Source: Sedimentisphaerales bacterium
GTDB lineage: Bacteria; Planctomycetota; Phycisphaerae; Sedimentisphaerales; Anaerobacaceae
Assembly: GCA_016927855.1 (NCBI GenBank)
Contig: JAFGLV010000030.1
Location: 1-58,111, forward strand
Length of the DNA stretch: 58,111 bases
Reading direction: 5' to 3'
In this document: one piece after another, positions 16,201-25,412 of the stretch
Position numbering within the stretch: the stretch's first letter is position 1
Layout: every line of letters begins with the position of its first letter
Position numbers and translations under genes: made by a program
Notes under the pieces: model-generated
The model's database searches: none
What the model was told of the DNA's origin: nothing
The model's input: the letters and a program-made list of their open reading frames with translations, nothing else

Positions 16201-16755
16201 GTCAGCGGTCTGATCATGCTGTTCGAGCAGCCGATCCGCGTCGACGACGTCGTCACCGTCGGCGACGTCACCGGCAGGGTCACGATGATCCGGATCCGCG
16301 CCACTACCATCCGCAAGTGGGACCAGCGCGAGCTGATCGTTCCGAACAAGGAGTTCATCACGGGTCGGCTGATCAACTGGACGCTCTCGGACGACACGCT
16401 GCGCCGTGACTTCGCCGTTGGCATCGCCTACGGCTCTGACATCCGCAAAGCCGAGCGGCTGCTCTACGAGATCGCGCAGGCCGATCCACGCGTCCTGAAA
16501 GATCCGGCCCCCACCGTCCTGTTCAAAGGCTTCGGCAACAGCAGCCTGGACTTCGAGCTGCGCGTCTATTTCTCGGGGCTCGCCAATAACCTGCCGCTCT
16601 GGCACGACATCAACGTCGCCATCGACGACGCCTTCCGCCAGGGGGGCATCGAGATCGCCTTCCCGCAACAGGATGTCCACATCCGCACCATCGACCGCGA
16701 CATCCCGATCCGACTGGCCAAACCTGAGTCGCAGACGAGAGGCCCCGACCGCTGA
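13297..16755 (+). CDS. MscK-like mechanosensitive channel
   Basis: The 1152-residue inner-membrane protein belongs to the MscS superfamily, whose members open under membrane tension to release solutes in hypo-osmotic shock. A signal peptide (FHIGALLVVAFSAWCALGAG) leads a long helical periplasmic part (about 30-500, Ala/Glu/Gln-rich, with DDVKTKLTEAYDKAI-type heptads), then several membrane helices (about 515-930). The MscS core includes the pore helix (MTVGLGFGLQEIFANFVSGL, near residues 950-970), the beta domain with VGDVTGRVTMI and the NKEFITGRLINW motif, and a C-terminal alpha/beta part. Size and order match E. coli MscK (KefA). It is a single gene. Confidence 0.9.
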   Translation: MFREEPVRFHIGALLVVAFSAWCALGAGEQAEPTPSATQPAEPNQAVASAPSAITVDTLQAQKKQIAESTNLADDVKTKLTEAYDKAIAQLKLAQELAERRQQYDQTVKGADAELARTKELLAQPPAPLPEAPPDLTLAQAEQALNEAKLALEEARKRSTTLENEPKQRADRRTKIPEEINAAKQRLEEISQRLATLSAQASPGDLDQANRTLLQLEQNVLQSRIEANTQELASYDATNELLAAQRDLAKRRLGTADKRVAFWQEKVDALRARAAEAAQNEALRAKQETRDVHPVLKPIVDENAKLAQEYADLIAKIQEVTKHAETVETRLASVSENLTEARNQIEAVGRVTSTMGAFLLGKRDQLPSISENQRRIRNRTAKISTALVNHSEYDEQWSDVGDLTDELQAIDQQLDATVTDAQREAIKKEAEGYYESRRKTLRALADRNGEYAETLANLDIKERALVETVQEFADFIDANILWVRGSHPLALSDVGRTAQATGWLLSPTNWRQTGAALWTDLKADPLAYLLIAFVTVASVAFHARIHRRIELVSERVRQIQTDRFFLTLEALLLTTLLAATWPVLLLLARWRLLAIATDGFPQAVAAGLWTLAAITLIFGFLRHLAMPHGLAHDHFRMREEPLAFLRRHLRWFFALSAPLVFIFSVMHAQQADETWYGTVGRLVFVIAVASLAAFLLIVLRPTAPLMESYLRQRRGGWFERLRYFWYSACLLVPLALAVLAAMGYLYGARHLNEKVLNTIGLVLLALLIRALFVRGLTVAQRRLALLERQKRQAAAGQKAQQAEAVVTAIKVGEPAAVKAKPEQTIFEMSQQTRRLIGAVTTIFLAVGFWYTWNDVLPAIEKLGTISLYGAPDQEITLGAIVTALVVVVLTVIVARNVPGLLEIVILRRLPLDRGVRFAIITICRYILVIIGVVWAFTEIGVGWGKVQWLIAAMTVGLGFGLQEIFANFVSGLIMLFEQPIRVDDVVTVGDVTGRVTMIRIRATTIRKWDQRELIVPNKEFITGRLINWTLSDDTLRRDFAVGIAYGSDIRKAERLLYEIAQADPRVLKDPAPTVLFKGFGNSSLDFELRVYFSGLANNLPLWHDINVAIDDAFRQGGIEIAFPQQDVHIRTIDRDIPIRLAKPESQTRGPDR

Positions 16756-16905
16756 CCGTCTCGCTCGCGTCTGATACTCAGAGCTGCACCATTTGCCCTT
16801 CGAGCATTTTCCCCGCTTGACGCACCCGCGCCGCGGGGGTATCGGAACGGACGCGAGCAGGCTGTGTTCCAACCCTCTTGTCTTCGGGCAGAAAGGAGTA
16901 GAGCC

Positions 16906-18525
16906 ATGAACGGGAAAATCATCGCGATCACCATACTGGGCCTGGTCTGGGCGCTGGCGACGTCTGCCGCCGCGGCGCTGCCTCAGAAGGTCGAAGACGG
17001 TGTCATGCTGCACTGCCATGGGTGGCCGCTCAGTGCGATCGAGGCCAATCTGGATCGCATCGCAGCCGCCGGCTTCAACGCGATTCAGGTCTCCCCGGTC
17101 CAGAAGATCCGCGCCGCCAAGTCCGGCGAGGTCTCCGCGGCGCAGCCCACCGGACCCTGGTGGCTGTTCTATCAACCGGTCAGCTTCAAGAGCGTCGGCA
17201 ACCACAAGCTGGGCACCGAGGCCGATTTCAAGGACCTGTGCGACGAGGCCGAGCAGAGGGGGATCAAGATCATCGTGGACGTCGTGCTCAACCATGTAGC
17301 CGACACCGGCCAGCCTGTCACACAGGAGGTGCAGTTGGACCCCGAGCTGCGCGACGCGAGCTTGTATCACCAGGAAGGCTCGATCCAGAGCTACCAGGAC
17401 CGGCGGCAGGTGACGCAGCGTATGCTCGGCAGCCTGCCTGACCTGAAGACGCAGGACCAGCGTGTGCAGGACATGCACGTGCAGTTTCTCAATACCTGCA
17501 TCGACCTGGGCGCCGACGGCTTTCGTTTCGACGCGGCCAAGCACATGGAGACCAGCGGAGGCGAGGACGCCGCCGCCTGGGCCGGTGACTATTGGGAGGA
17601 CGTCCTCGGTCGGCTACACCACGGCGCCGACCTCTACCTGTTCGGCGAGGTCCTCCAGGACCAAGGCGACAACCTCAGCCGCTACTTGACGTACTACGAC
17701 GTCACCTGCCACAACTACGGCGGCGCGCTGCGCCTGGCGGTCCAGGACCGCAACCTCAGCGGCCTGCAGAGCCACACCACGCACCTGAGCGGCATCGAGC
17801 GCAACCGCGGCCTGGCCTACGTCGAGAATCACGACGACTACGAACACGACAAGTCCAAAGCTATGACCTATTGGGAGCGGAAAGTGGCCAATGCCTACCT
17901 GATCGCACGGGCCGGACTTGTGCCGCGCGTGCTGGACCGACCGGAGGACGATCTCTGGGAAGACCCCGACATCGTCGCGGTCAATCACTTCCGCAACGCG
18001 GTCGTTGGCACAGAAGAATTCCTGCGTGTTCCCTCGTCCCATATCGCTACGGTCGAGCGCGGCGACAAGGCGGTGGTCATCATCAACGTTGGCTACGCCG
18101 CCAACGTCGACGTTCCCACGGCTCTGGTCGATGGGACCTACGTCAATCGGGCTTCGACACCGTGCACGTTGCAGGCCGCCAGCGGCCGACTCAAGGGCCA
18201 GCTTCCCGGCGGTGCGGTCTTCGTGGCCTACGACGACGGCACCAATCCACAGACGACGATCCGAGCCACCTACGACACCGGCTGGGGTCATCGCCTCTGC
18301 ATCCGAGGCAATACGCCTCCGCTCTCGTGGTCCAAGGGAATCGACATGCAGTGGACGGCCGGCAACGTCTGGGTCTGGCAGACACAGAGCATCGCCGCCA
18401 ATACCCCGATCGAGTTCAAGGTCCTTATCGACGACGTGACGTGGGAAATCGTAGATGGTCAGGCCACCAAGAATCACACCTCCACCGGCGGCGCGACGGT
18501 AGATATCGCGCCGGTATTCCCGTGA
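16906..18525 (+). CDS. Secreted GH13 alpha-amylase with C-terminal carbohydrate-binding-like domain
   Basis: The 539-residue enzyme starts at the ATG at 16906 behind AAAGGAG, with a signal peptide ending ATSAAAA. GH13 motifs are all present: IIVDVVLNHVAD (region I), GFRFDAAKH with nucleophile Asp209, YLFGEVLQ with acid Glu248, and YVENHDD with Asp310. Family I to IV spacing is normal. The last 90 residues (TTIRATYDTGWGHRLCIRG, TPIEFKVLIDDVTWE) form a beta-sandwich like the CBM20/CBM26-type starch binders. It would hydrolyse alpha-1,4-glucans outside the cytoplasm. It reads toward the dehydrogenase gene 168 bp downstream, but a link is unproven. Confidence 0.9.
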   Translation: MNGKIIAITILGLVWALATSAAAALPQKVEDGVMLHCHGWPLSAIEANLDRIAAAGFNAIQVSPVQKIRAAKSGEVSAAQPTGPWWLFYQPVSFKSVGNHKLGTEADFKDLCDEAEQRGIKIIVDVVLNHVADTGQPVTQEVQLDPELRDASLYHQEGSIQSYQDRRQVTQRMLGSLPDLKTQDQRVQDMHVQFLNTCIDLGADGFRFDAAKHMETSGGEDAAAWAGDYWEDVLGRLHHGADLYLFGEVLQDQGDNLSRYLTYYDVTCHNYGGALRLAVQDRNLSGLQSHTTHLSGIERNRGLAYVENHDDYEHDKSKAMTYWERKVANAYLIARAGLVPRVLDRPEDDLWEDPDIVAVNHFRNAVVGTEEFLRVPSSHIATVERGDKAVVIINVGYAANVDVPTALVDGTYVNRASTPCTLQAASGRLKGQLPGGAVFVAYDDGTNPQTTIRATYDTGWGHRLCIRGNTPPLSWSKGIDMQWTAGNVWVWQTQSIAANTPIEFKVLIDDVTWEIVDGQATKNHTSTGGATVDIAPVFP

Positions 18526-18692
18526 CGTCACCGCCTGGACCGGACCGACGTCGCGGAAGATGGTTTCCTGTCCCGCTCACAGTGGAGAGGTACCGACGCA
18601 GAAGCCGAACCATTCAGCTTGCTCAGAAGAGCGAGGCGCGTTTCAATGAACGCGAAGAATGGTTGGGAACCGATTACGTCGAGGAATCCAGT

Positions 18693-19748
18693 GTGAACGA
18701 AAGATACGGTTACGAATCACTGAGACAATTTGCTATCACCCTCTTGTCCAGGTCGGGCATGGACGCGGCGATTGCCGACGTCGTTGTAGAGGTCTTGCTG
18801 GAAGGCGACCTGCTGGGCAAGAGCACGCATGGGTTGCTGTTGCTGAATCCTTACCTGGCGAGCATCGCCAAAGGACAGATGGCCCTGTCGGGTGTACCCG
18901 AGGTTGTCAAGGAGGTCGCCGGCAATATCGCACTCGATGCCGGCTACCTGCCCGGACCGTACGTGGTCAAGCAGGCGATCGAGCGCATGCGGGAGAAGGT
19001 CGAATCGTTCGGTGTCACAACCGCGACCATCTCTCGCGCACACCACATTGCCTGTCTCCAGGCGTACCTGAAACCCGTCACCGACCTGGGTTACATGATC
19101 GTGCTGACCTGCTCCGACCCATCGTGCGTGAGCGTCGCGGCCTATGCCGGTGTCAAACCAGTTTGCACGCCCAACCCGATCGCGGTCGGCATCCCGACGC
19201 AGAGCACACCGATCCTGATCGACATCAGCGCCTCGACCACGACGAACGGCCGGACGTTGCAGCTCTACAAGCAAGGATTGAAATACCCATCCGATTGCCT
19301 CCAGACTGCGCAGGGAGTCCCCACGAACGACCCGGCTGCGCTGTTCGAGGAGCCGCCGGGCACGATCCTGCCACTGGGCGGACCCGACTATGGCTACAAA
19401 GGCTTCGCCTTAGCGATCATCGTGGAGGCACTGACGGCGGCGCTCTGCGGCCATGGCCGGAGCGATGACCCCGGCCAATGGGGCGCCTCGGTCTTCCTTC
19501 AGTTGATCGACCCGAAATGCTTCGGCGGACTCGATCATTTCAGACGCGAGACCGAGTCGTTCGCGCAGACCTGCCGCCACTCCGGCCCGGACCCCAGCCG
19601 CCCCACCGTCCGCATGCCGGGGGACGCTGCTTTGAAACTGCGCGAAACTCAACTGGCCCAAGGCGTTGCTCTGCATCCCTCGATCATGCCGGCGCTGCAG
19701 AAGTGGACCGAAGAGCTCGCCGTAATTGTTCCCGAGCCGCTGCGCTGA
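18693..19748 (+). CDS. Malate/L-lactate dehydrogenase-type oxidoreductase (Ldh2 family)
   Basis: The 351-residue protein starts at a GTG at 18693, nine bases after GAGGAA; no in-frame ATG lies near. It shows the NAD(P)-dependent Ldh2/MDH2 fold signatures: EGDLLGKSTHGLLLL with the catalytic-region His, ISRAHHIACL, NPIAVGIPT followed by LIDISASTTTNGR, and GPDYGYKGFALAIIVEAL near the C-terminus. The length fits the family (about 340-360). Members reduce 2-keto acids such as malate, lactate, ureidoglycolate or sulfolactate precursors. The substrate cannot be told. There is no operon partner beyond the upstream amylase gene. Confidence 0.85.
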   Translation: MNERYGYESLRQFAITLLSRSGMDAAIADVVVEVLLEGDLLGKSTHGLLLLNPYLASIAKGQMALSGVPEVVKEVAGNIALDAGYLPGPYVVKQAIERMREKVESFGVTTATISRAHHIACLQAYLKPVTDLGYMIVLTCSDPSCVSVAAYAGVKPVCTPNPIAVGIPTQSTPILIDISASTTTNGRTLQLYKQGLKYPSDCLQTAQGVPTNDPAALFEEPPGTILPLGGPDYGYKGFALAIIVEALTAALCGHGRSDDPGQWGASVFLQLIDPKCFGGLDHFRRETESFAQTCRHSGPDPSRPTVRMPGDAALKLRETQLAQGVALHPSIMPALQKWTEELAVIVPEPLR

Positions 19749-19836
19749 GAGCCCTGTGGACACGCAGCGCGGCTGACGCTATGATCTGCATCGGTGGATC
19801 CGCTCTGTCAGCGTCGTCATACGGAAAGGTCGAACC

Positions 19837-20391
19837 ATGAGACGATTCAGATTCCTCAAGGCGTTGAAGCGGTTTGTTTTTCTGGCGCCCGCCGTCCTGT
19901 CAGGCTGCGTCACCGTGCCGTCCGGCATCAAACCGGTCAAGGACTTTGACGTCACGCGCTATCTCGGTACGTGGTACGAGATCGCACGACTCGACCACAG
20001 CTTCGAGCGCGGCCTGTCCAACGTGAGTGCGACGTACACGCCGCGCGCCGACGGCGGGATCAACGTCTTGAACAAAGGCTACAGCGAGCGGTCCGGCCGC
20101 TGGAAGCAGGCTAAAGGGCGCGCTTACTTCGTCGATGAACGCACGACCGGGTTCCTCAAGGTCTCGTTCTTCGGCCCCTTCTACGGTAGTTACGTCATCA
20201 TCGCGCTGGACGGCGAGAACTACTCTTACGCGATCGTCTGCGGCCCGAATCGATCTTATCTGTGGCTGCTTGCACGGCAGAAGACCCTGAGCCAGCCTGT
20301 GCTGGACGCCCTCCTGGCCCAGGCGAAGGCGTCGGGCTTCGACACGGAAGCTCTGATCTTCGTCACCCACGACCGAACGGACGGCAAATGA
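19837..20391 (+). CDS. blc: Bacterial lipocalin (Blc-like lipoprotein)
   Basis: The 184-residue protein has a lipoprotein signal (FLAPAVLSGC, lipobox Cys near residue 24) and the lipocalin motif FDVTRYLGTWYEIARLD, then NVSATYTPRADGGINVLN, a middle GRAYFVDERTTGFLKVSF, YVIIALDGENYSYAIVCGP and LWLLARQ. These match E. coli Blc throughout. Such outer-membrane lipocalins bind lysophospholipids or other lipids during envelope stress. It is monocistronic, ending just before a REP pair. Confidence 0.93.
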   Translation: MRRFRFLKALKRFVFLAPAVLSGCVTVPSGIKPVKDFDVTRYLGTWYEIARLDHSFERGLSNVSATYTPRADGGINVLNKGYSERSGRWKQAKGRAYFVDERTTGFLKVSFFGPFYGSYVIIALDGENYSYAIVCGPNRSYLWLLARQKTLSQPVLDALLAQAKASGFDTEALIFVTHDRTDGK

Positions 20392-20405
20392 CCGAGCCGC
20401 AGGAG

Positions 20406-20452
20406 AGCGAACGACCGTTCCCCTGTAGGGGCGAATAATCATTCGCCCTCCC
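20406..20452. repeat. REP element, family A (copy 3) with a degenerate partner
   Basis: GTAGGGGCGAATAATCATTC then GCCCTCCC (20425-20452) is a full copy in the opposite orientation. Just ahead, GCGAACGACCGTTCCCCTG is a worn copy of the GACC variant facing it, so two elements meet head to head at CCCTGTAGGGG. Confidence 0.7.
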
Positions 20453-20655
20453 CTGGGCAGACCGCGGCCACAAGGAATGGCACCAGCCACCGTTACCATC
20501 CGCCGGGTCGCAGCCCGCGCAGACCCTTGCTCCTCGGTGATGCTACGGGCAAGACGGCATCGCGATGACGGGACGATTCAGTCTTGCGGAGGCACCTGTA
20601 AAAGTCGTATCATGGAGGGGATGAGACTGGGAGTGCCATTGCGAGTGGGGATGGC

Positions 20656-21741
20656 ATGATTCGCTTTGCGTGCGTCTATTGCGGCGTGAAAGTCACGGCG
20701 CGGGATGGGCAGGCATGTCGGCAGGCCAAGTGTCCGGCGTGCGGGCACAGGCTGCGCGTTCCGGCGAAAAATGTAGCCCAGCCGCCCACGGCTGGGGAGG
20801 CTCAGCGCGATCCATCCCGTCCGACAGCGGATGGTTCTCACGCGGATGCAGGCGAGTCGACCGGCGTGGCGCAGTGGGCTGGGATGAGCAACAAGCAAAT
20901 TGCCAAGGCGCTGCTCAAGAAGCCGCTGTCGCCACAGGAGCAAGAGCGCGTGACCGCCCGGCGGGCGCTGTTGCTGGTGCTGCCGCACTACGACAACCTG
21001 ACCCTCTTCGCACTCAGCATGGCGCTGCTGCTGTTAGTGCTGACCGGTTCCATCACCGTCAAGATACCGGAGCCGCTGACGGTCGACAGTTCGCTGCCTG
21101 AGGTCTTTGTGGCGCTGGCCGGCCAGTTGCTGACCGGGTTCGCAGGCCTGTTCGGCCTGGCGGCCATCGGCATGATCGTTTCGCTGTTCGGCGTCTTCCT
21201 GCGGGGTCCGAAACCTCAGCCACTCAAGTTCCTCATGCTGGCCTTCGCGGTCCTCGCGACCGGCGGCACCGGCATCTACGCCGGGATGGCCATCCTCGAA
21301 GGGGTCCACTCGTGGCCCATGATGATCTTTCCCCTCTGGAATATCGTCAGCGGTATCACCCTACTGTTTCTCTTTCGCACGGGGCTCATGGATCCCGACT
21401 GCGTTCTCGATCGCAGACCGAGTGGGTGGCAGGTCATCGTCACGCTGGTGTCGATCTCGCTGCTGCTGGCGATCTGTCGCTACGCCCTGCACCTGCACTG
21501 GGCCATCACCTACTCCATCTGCGTCTGCTACGCCCTGAGCTTCAACCACACCTTACAGGAGTGGTTCGGTCCGCAGGAGGAGCCTCTGGCGGCGCTGGAG
21601 GAACTCGGCCTCTCAGAAGACGGAAGACAGATGACCGCAGACCGTAGTTGGTTCGGCGCCTCTACTTCAGATCAGACCTCTTCACGTGGACGAGGCGGTG
21701 GCCGAGCATGTCCACGGCGATCTGGGCCTGCTCCAGGATGA
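20656..21741 (+). CDS. Zinc-ribbon multi-pass membrane protein
   Basis: The 361-residue protein begins with a zinc ribbon (FACVYCGVKVTARDGQACR then AKCPACGHRLRVP; Cys pairs CVYC and CPAC), a linker, a cytoplasmic MSNKQIAKALLKKPLSP segment and then five or six hydrophobic helices (about residues 110-135, 155-185, 200-215, 220-245, 258-275, 280-300). Many planctomycete membrane proteins carry such an N-terminal ribbon; their roles are unknown. The last 27 codons overlap the 3' end of the convergent retropepsin-like gene, and the residues there are low-complexity, so the tail may be spurious. Confidence 0.75.
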   Translation: MIRFACVYCGVKVTARDGQACRQAKCPACGHRLRVPAKNVAQPPTAGEAQRDPSRPTADGSHADAGESTGVAQWAGMSNKQIAKALLKKPLSPQEQERVTARRALLLVLPHYDNLTLFALSMALLLLVLTGSITVKIPEPLTVDSSLPEVFVALAGQLLTGFAGLFGLAAIGMIVSLFGVFLRGPKPQPLKFLMLAFAVLATGGTGIYAGMAILEGVHSWPMMIFPLWNIVSGITLLFLFRTGLMDPDCVLDRRPSGWQVIVTLVSISLLLAICRYALHLHWAITYSICVCYALSFNHTLQEWFGPQEEPLAALEELGLSEDGRQMTADRSWFGASTSDQTSSRGRGGGRACPRRSGPAPG

Positions 21742-22048
21742 TGTAGCCGATCAGAGGTTCATACACGCCGTCGGCCGGTTCCATGTCGAGGAACAGCACT
21801 TCGCCGTGGACCGGATCGAACTTCTCGATCCTGATTTCGACGGGCCCACAAACCTCGCCTGCGACCAACTGCTGAGTCGCCGTCTCGCATTCGATGTGGC
21901 GCACCGTCGCGATCTTGCCGAAACGGTCCTTCCACGCACGCGGCAGCACCAGGTGCGCGGCGCCGGTATCGACGAGCGCGTCGCAGGTAACGACGTGCGT
22001 CTCATCCAGCAGATTCTTGATTCTGACGTTGGCTGATATGCGTCCCAT
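21662..22048 (-). CDS. Retropepsin-like aspartic protease domain protein
   Basis: The 128-residue protein starts at the ATG at 22048 behind GGGAG. It carries the single-domain aspartyl protease motif ALVDTGAAHLVLPRAW with active-site Asp27 in Asp-Thr-Gly, then a flap-like IECETATQQ, VLFLDMEPADGVYEPLIGY (the hydrophobic-Gly pair after the second lobe) and a C-terminal strand. It would act as a dimer, like retroviral protease and bacterial clan AA members. Such genes in bacteria are usually solitary and their substrates unknown. Its 3' end overlaps the membrane-protein gene by 80 bp. Confidence 0.85.
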   Translation of the reverse strand: MGRISANVRIKNLLDETHVVTCDALVDTGAAHLVLPRAWKDRFGKIATVRHIECETATQQLVAGEVCGPVEIRIEKFDPVHGEVLFLDMEPADGVYEPLIGYIILEQAQIAVDMLGHRLVHVKRSDLK

Positions 22049-22272
22049 GTCGACTCCCGATCTACCACCAGGCCCACTGGCCCAGCCACTCGCTGCATCC
22101 GACCTATGTCCCTTCGGCAAGCTCAGAGCAAGCCCTTACGGGCGCACTACGAACAGCCGCACCTTGCGCCGCCACATCAATCCCGGGCCGGAACATCGTC
22201 TATTGTAGACTGCTCTGTCCGGCGAGGCAAGCGCGTTTGTAGTGACACCGTCCCCAGCGCGTCGCGGTTCTC

Positions 22273-22349
22273 GTAGCACGGGCATCCTGCCCGTTCTTGT
22301 TCATGGGCGAGACGCCCATGCTACTCACGGGCAAGATGCCCGTGCTACT
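22273..22349. repeat. Hairpin repeat, family B (GCACGGGCATCCTGCCCG)
   Basis: GTAGCACGGGCATCCTGCCC opens the block, two further stems (CATGGGCGAGACGCCCATG; CACGGGCAAGATGCCCGTG) follow, and it closes GCTAC. Related blocks are at 43193 and, inside a gene, at 49236. Confidence 0.8.
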
Positions 22350-22512
22350 ATGCCCTTACGATCTCACTACGAGCGCGGGCAGAGCCTGTCCTGAGCGAAG
22401 CCGAAGGAACGCCCGCAACGCGGCGCGTTAAGAGGGCCCTGCCTGCTTGGGGCAGGGCCCGACTTCCGGCCCGACGGCCATGCGAAGTGATGCCCCTAAG
22501 GTAGGGAAGTAG

Positions 22513-22550
22513 CCCGTGGCTCGTGACCCGGGTCACGGATCACTGGTCAC
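22513..22550 (+). repeat. 38-bp direct repeat, copy downstream of glnB
   Basis: It starts CCCGTGGCTCGTGACCCGGG and contains the perfect palindrome GTGACCCGGGTCAC. By eye it is identical over 38 bases to 22955-22992 on the other side of glnB, so glnB sits inside a 442-bp unit bounded by one repeat at each end. Confidence 0.85.
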
Positions 22551-22564
22551 AGGCCACGGGCCTC

Positions 22565-22906
22565 TCATCCGATAGCGTCGCCGCCGCGTTCACCGGTGCG
22601 GATGCGTATGCACTCGGGCAGGTCCAGGATGAAGATCTTGCCGTCGCCGATGTTGCCGGTACGGGCGCCCTCGACGATCGCATCGACGGTCTTCTCGACG
22701 AAACCCTCGTTCACCGCGATCTCCAGTCTAACTTTCTTGAGCAGATTCACCTCGACGTCCACGCCGCGGTAGCTTTCGTGGTAGCCCTTCTGCGCTCCGC
22801 AGCCGACCGCGTTGGTCACCGAGAGCTTGAACACCTCGGCTTTGTAGAGCGATTTCTTCACGTCCTGCAGTTTGTGCGGCTGTATGTAGGCGATTATCAA
22901 TTTCAT
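22565..22906 (-). CDS. glnB: Nitrogen regulatory protein P-II
   Basis: The 113-residue protein starts at the ATG at 22906 and begins [17 protein letters not shown], with the P-II ligand segment [13 protein letters not shown] and the C-terminal signature [13 protein letters not shown]. It senses ATP/ADP and 2-oxoglutarate and plugs ammonium channels. Lys40 before the T-loop is present, but the T-loop reads [14 protein letters not shown], with Val at position 51 instead of the uridylylated Tyr. It is the third gene after porin and amt on the same strand, so it is a GlnK-type partner of that channel, expected to be made under nitrogen limitation. Confidence 0.95.
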   Translation of the reverse strand: MKLIIAYIQPHKLQDVKKSLYKAEVFKLSVTNAVGCGAQKGYHESYRGVDVEVNLLKKVRLEIAVNEGFVEKTVDAIVEGARTGNIGDGKIFILDLPECIRIRTGERGGDAIG

Positions 22907-22954
22907 CGTGTCAACTCCCGTGTATGTCCGTGTGTCGTCGTTCGTGGCCCGTGG

Positions 22955-22992
22955 CCCGTGGCTCGTGACCCGGGTCACGGATCACTGGTCAC
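22955..22992 (+). repeat. 38-bp direct repeat, copy upstream of glnB
   Basis: It is identical by eye to 22513-22550. It lies in the amt-glnB gap inside the operon, and the preceding bases (CGTGGCCCGTGG) repeat its first half. Confidence 0.85.
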
Positions 22993-23004
22993 GCGGCACG
23001 GGTC

Positions 23005-24378
<1,374 letters not shown>

Positions 24379-24392
24379 CGTACGTCCAGAAG

Positions 24393-25139
24393 CTAGAATT
24401 CTTTCGCAAACCCTACTCCGAAGACCACCAGGCTGTTGCTCGTGTCATAGGTGTCGGCGTCCTTGATGTCACTGCCCAGGAGCGTAATGAGACTGATCTT
24501 GGGCGTGACGGTGATGCCGGCCACTTCGAATGGGAACCCTGCCGAGAGCACCAGGTCGTTCAACTCGCTGCTGGTGGTGCCCCAATAGAACGTGTTGTAG
24601 GTCTTATTGCCCCAACCCAGGCTGGCGCCCAGGTCCAGGCCCACCGGCGAGTCACCGAGCTTCTCGATGCTGTGACCGGCGCTGAGCGAGACATACATCC
24701 CGTCGGCTTCATCGACGTCGTAATAGACCGTCACCGCCGGGCTGGCCGGTAGGTCGAGACCAAGCCCTGCATAGACCTCGGTGGTGCTGTTGAAGCCGGT
24801 ATTGGGAAAGACGTAGTAGATAGCGCCCACCGAGTAACCAAGCTTCTCGACGCCAGGCACCGCGGCGGAGTAATCCAGCGTGTAGTCGATCTCATTGAAC
24901 TCGCCGCCATCGACGAAGTCGCCGGTCAGATCGAGGTTGCCCCAGATCGAGCCCGTGAGCCCCTTGTACGCGACGCTGACGCTGGGCTGGAGGACCCAGT
25001 CATCCACGACATTCTGACCGCGCCAGACGTACTTGCTCAGGACGTCGACGCCGACGGTGACGTCCCCCTCCGCCCAGGCTACAGTGCTCATACCAACAAA
25101 AGCGATCACCACATAGGACACCATCTTCGACTTGGTCAT
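24393..25139 (-). CDS. Putative outer-membrane porin (TorF-like) of the ammonium operon
   Basis: The 248-residue protein starts at the ATG at 25139 behind GGAGAAAG, with a signal peptide ending STVAWA. It then shows alternating strands of an outer-membrane barrel (VDVLSKYVWRGQNVVDDWVLQ; SIWGNLDLTGDF; YTLDYSAAVPGVEKLGYSVG; YYDVDEADGMYVSLSAG) and ends in Phe, the usual barrel-assembly signal. Similar proteins (annotated TorF or MtrB-like) precede amt in other bacteria. It probably widens outer-membrane passage for small solutes when ammonium is scarce. It is first in the operon driven by the sigma-54 site at 25239-25254. Confidence 0.8.
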   Translation of the reverse strand: MTKSKMVSYVVIAFVGMSTVAWAEGDVTVGVDVLSKYVWRGQNVVDDWVLQPSVSVAYKGLTGSIWGNLDLTGDFVDGGEFNEIDYTLDYSAAVPGVEKLGYSVGAIYYVFPNTGFNSTTEVYAGLGLDLPASPAVTVYYDVDEADGMYVSLSAGHSIEKLGDSPVGLDLGASLGWGNKTYNTFYWGTTSSELNDLVLSAGFPFEVAGITVTPKISLITLLGSDIKDADTYDTSNSLVVFGVGFAKEF

Positions 25140-25238
25140 TTCTCTTTCTCCAACCTGCTGACTCTTGTTGTCATCACTTGACATCGTTCATGCCGTCGCG
25201 GCCCGGCCCATGGAAACCGACCACGTCCAACATCTCAT

Positions 25239-25254
25239 CGCAACCCTTGTGCCA
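25239..25254 (-). promoter_or_regulatory. Sigma-54 (-24/-12) promoter of porin-amt-glnB
   Basis: On the minus strand the sequence is TGGCACAAGGGTTGCG. The GG and GC elements are ten bases apart, as the -24/-12 consensus requires, and TGGCAC and TTGC are exact. It lies 100 bp ahead of the porin start, so the leader would be near 90 bases. A sigma-54 activator gene is just upstream, which strengthens the call. Confidence 0.85.
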
Positions 25255-25345
25255 GCTCTAACGCTACCAGTGGAGAAATGACATAAGGCTTTCTCTACCA
25301 GCGAGATAAGAACAACTCGATGTGCAGCCACCCTCACGGAAGACG

Positions 25346-25389
25346 ATACAAAAACGTAGTCGCCTGGGCGCAGACAAACATTTTTGTAT
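25346..25389. promoter_or_regulatory. Inverted repeat between activator site and promoter
   Basis: ATACAAAAA at 25346-25354 is repeated inverted as TTTTTGTAT at 25381-25389, around 26 bases. Its place between the possible activator site and the -24 box suggests an operator or DNA-bend site, but this is speculation. Confidence 0.3.
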
Positions 25390-25412
25390 ACATCACCGCT
25401 CGTGGAGCAGCC

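Larger units (their letters stand above)
22049..22564. other. Gap between retropepsin-like gene and glnB, filled with repeats
   Basis: The 516 bases hold the CCCTTCGGCAAGCTCAGAG element (near 22110), the hairpin pair at 22273-22349, a CCTGAGCGAAGCCGAAGG element (near 22390) and the direct repeat at 22513-22550. No coding region is supported. Confidence 0.6.

Noticed and set aside
14308..17544. A 1078-codon open frame on the minus strand opposite the channel and amylase genes
   Set aside because: It is antisense to two well-supported genes, has no family motifs and is rich in Arg, Gln and Asp, as expected from GC-rich coding DNA read backwards.
22513..22992. The 38-bp repeats as attachment sites of an integrative element
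   Set aside because: Only glnB lies between them, with no integrase or tRNA gene. They are better taken as copies of an intergenic repeat.
25346..25389. The inverted repeat as an intrinsic terminator after mpg
   Set aside because: The stem is AT-rich with a 26-base loop and lies past the end of mpg and before the sigma-54 promoter. It lacks a GC-rich stem followed by a T-run.
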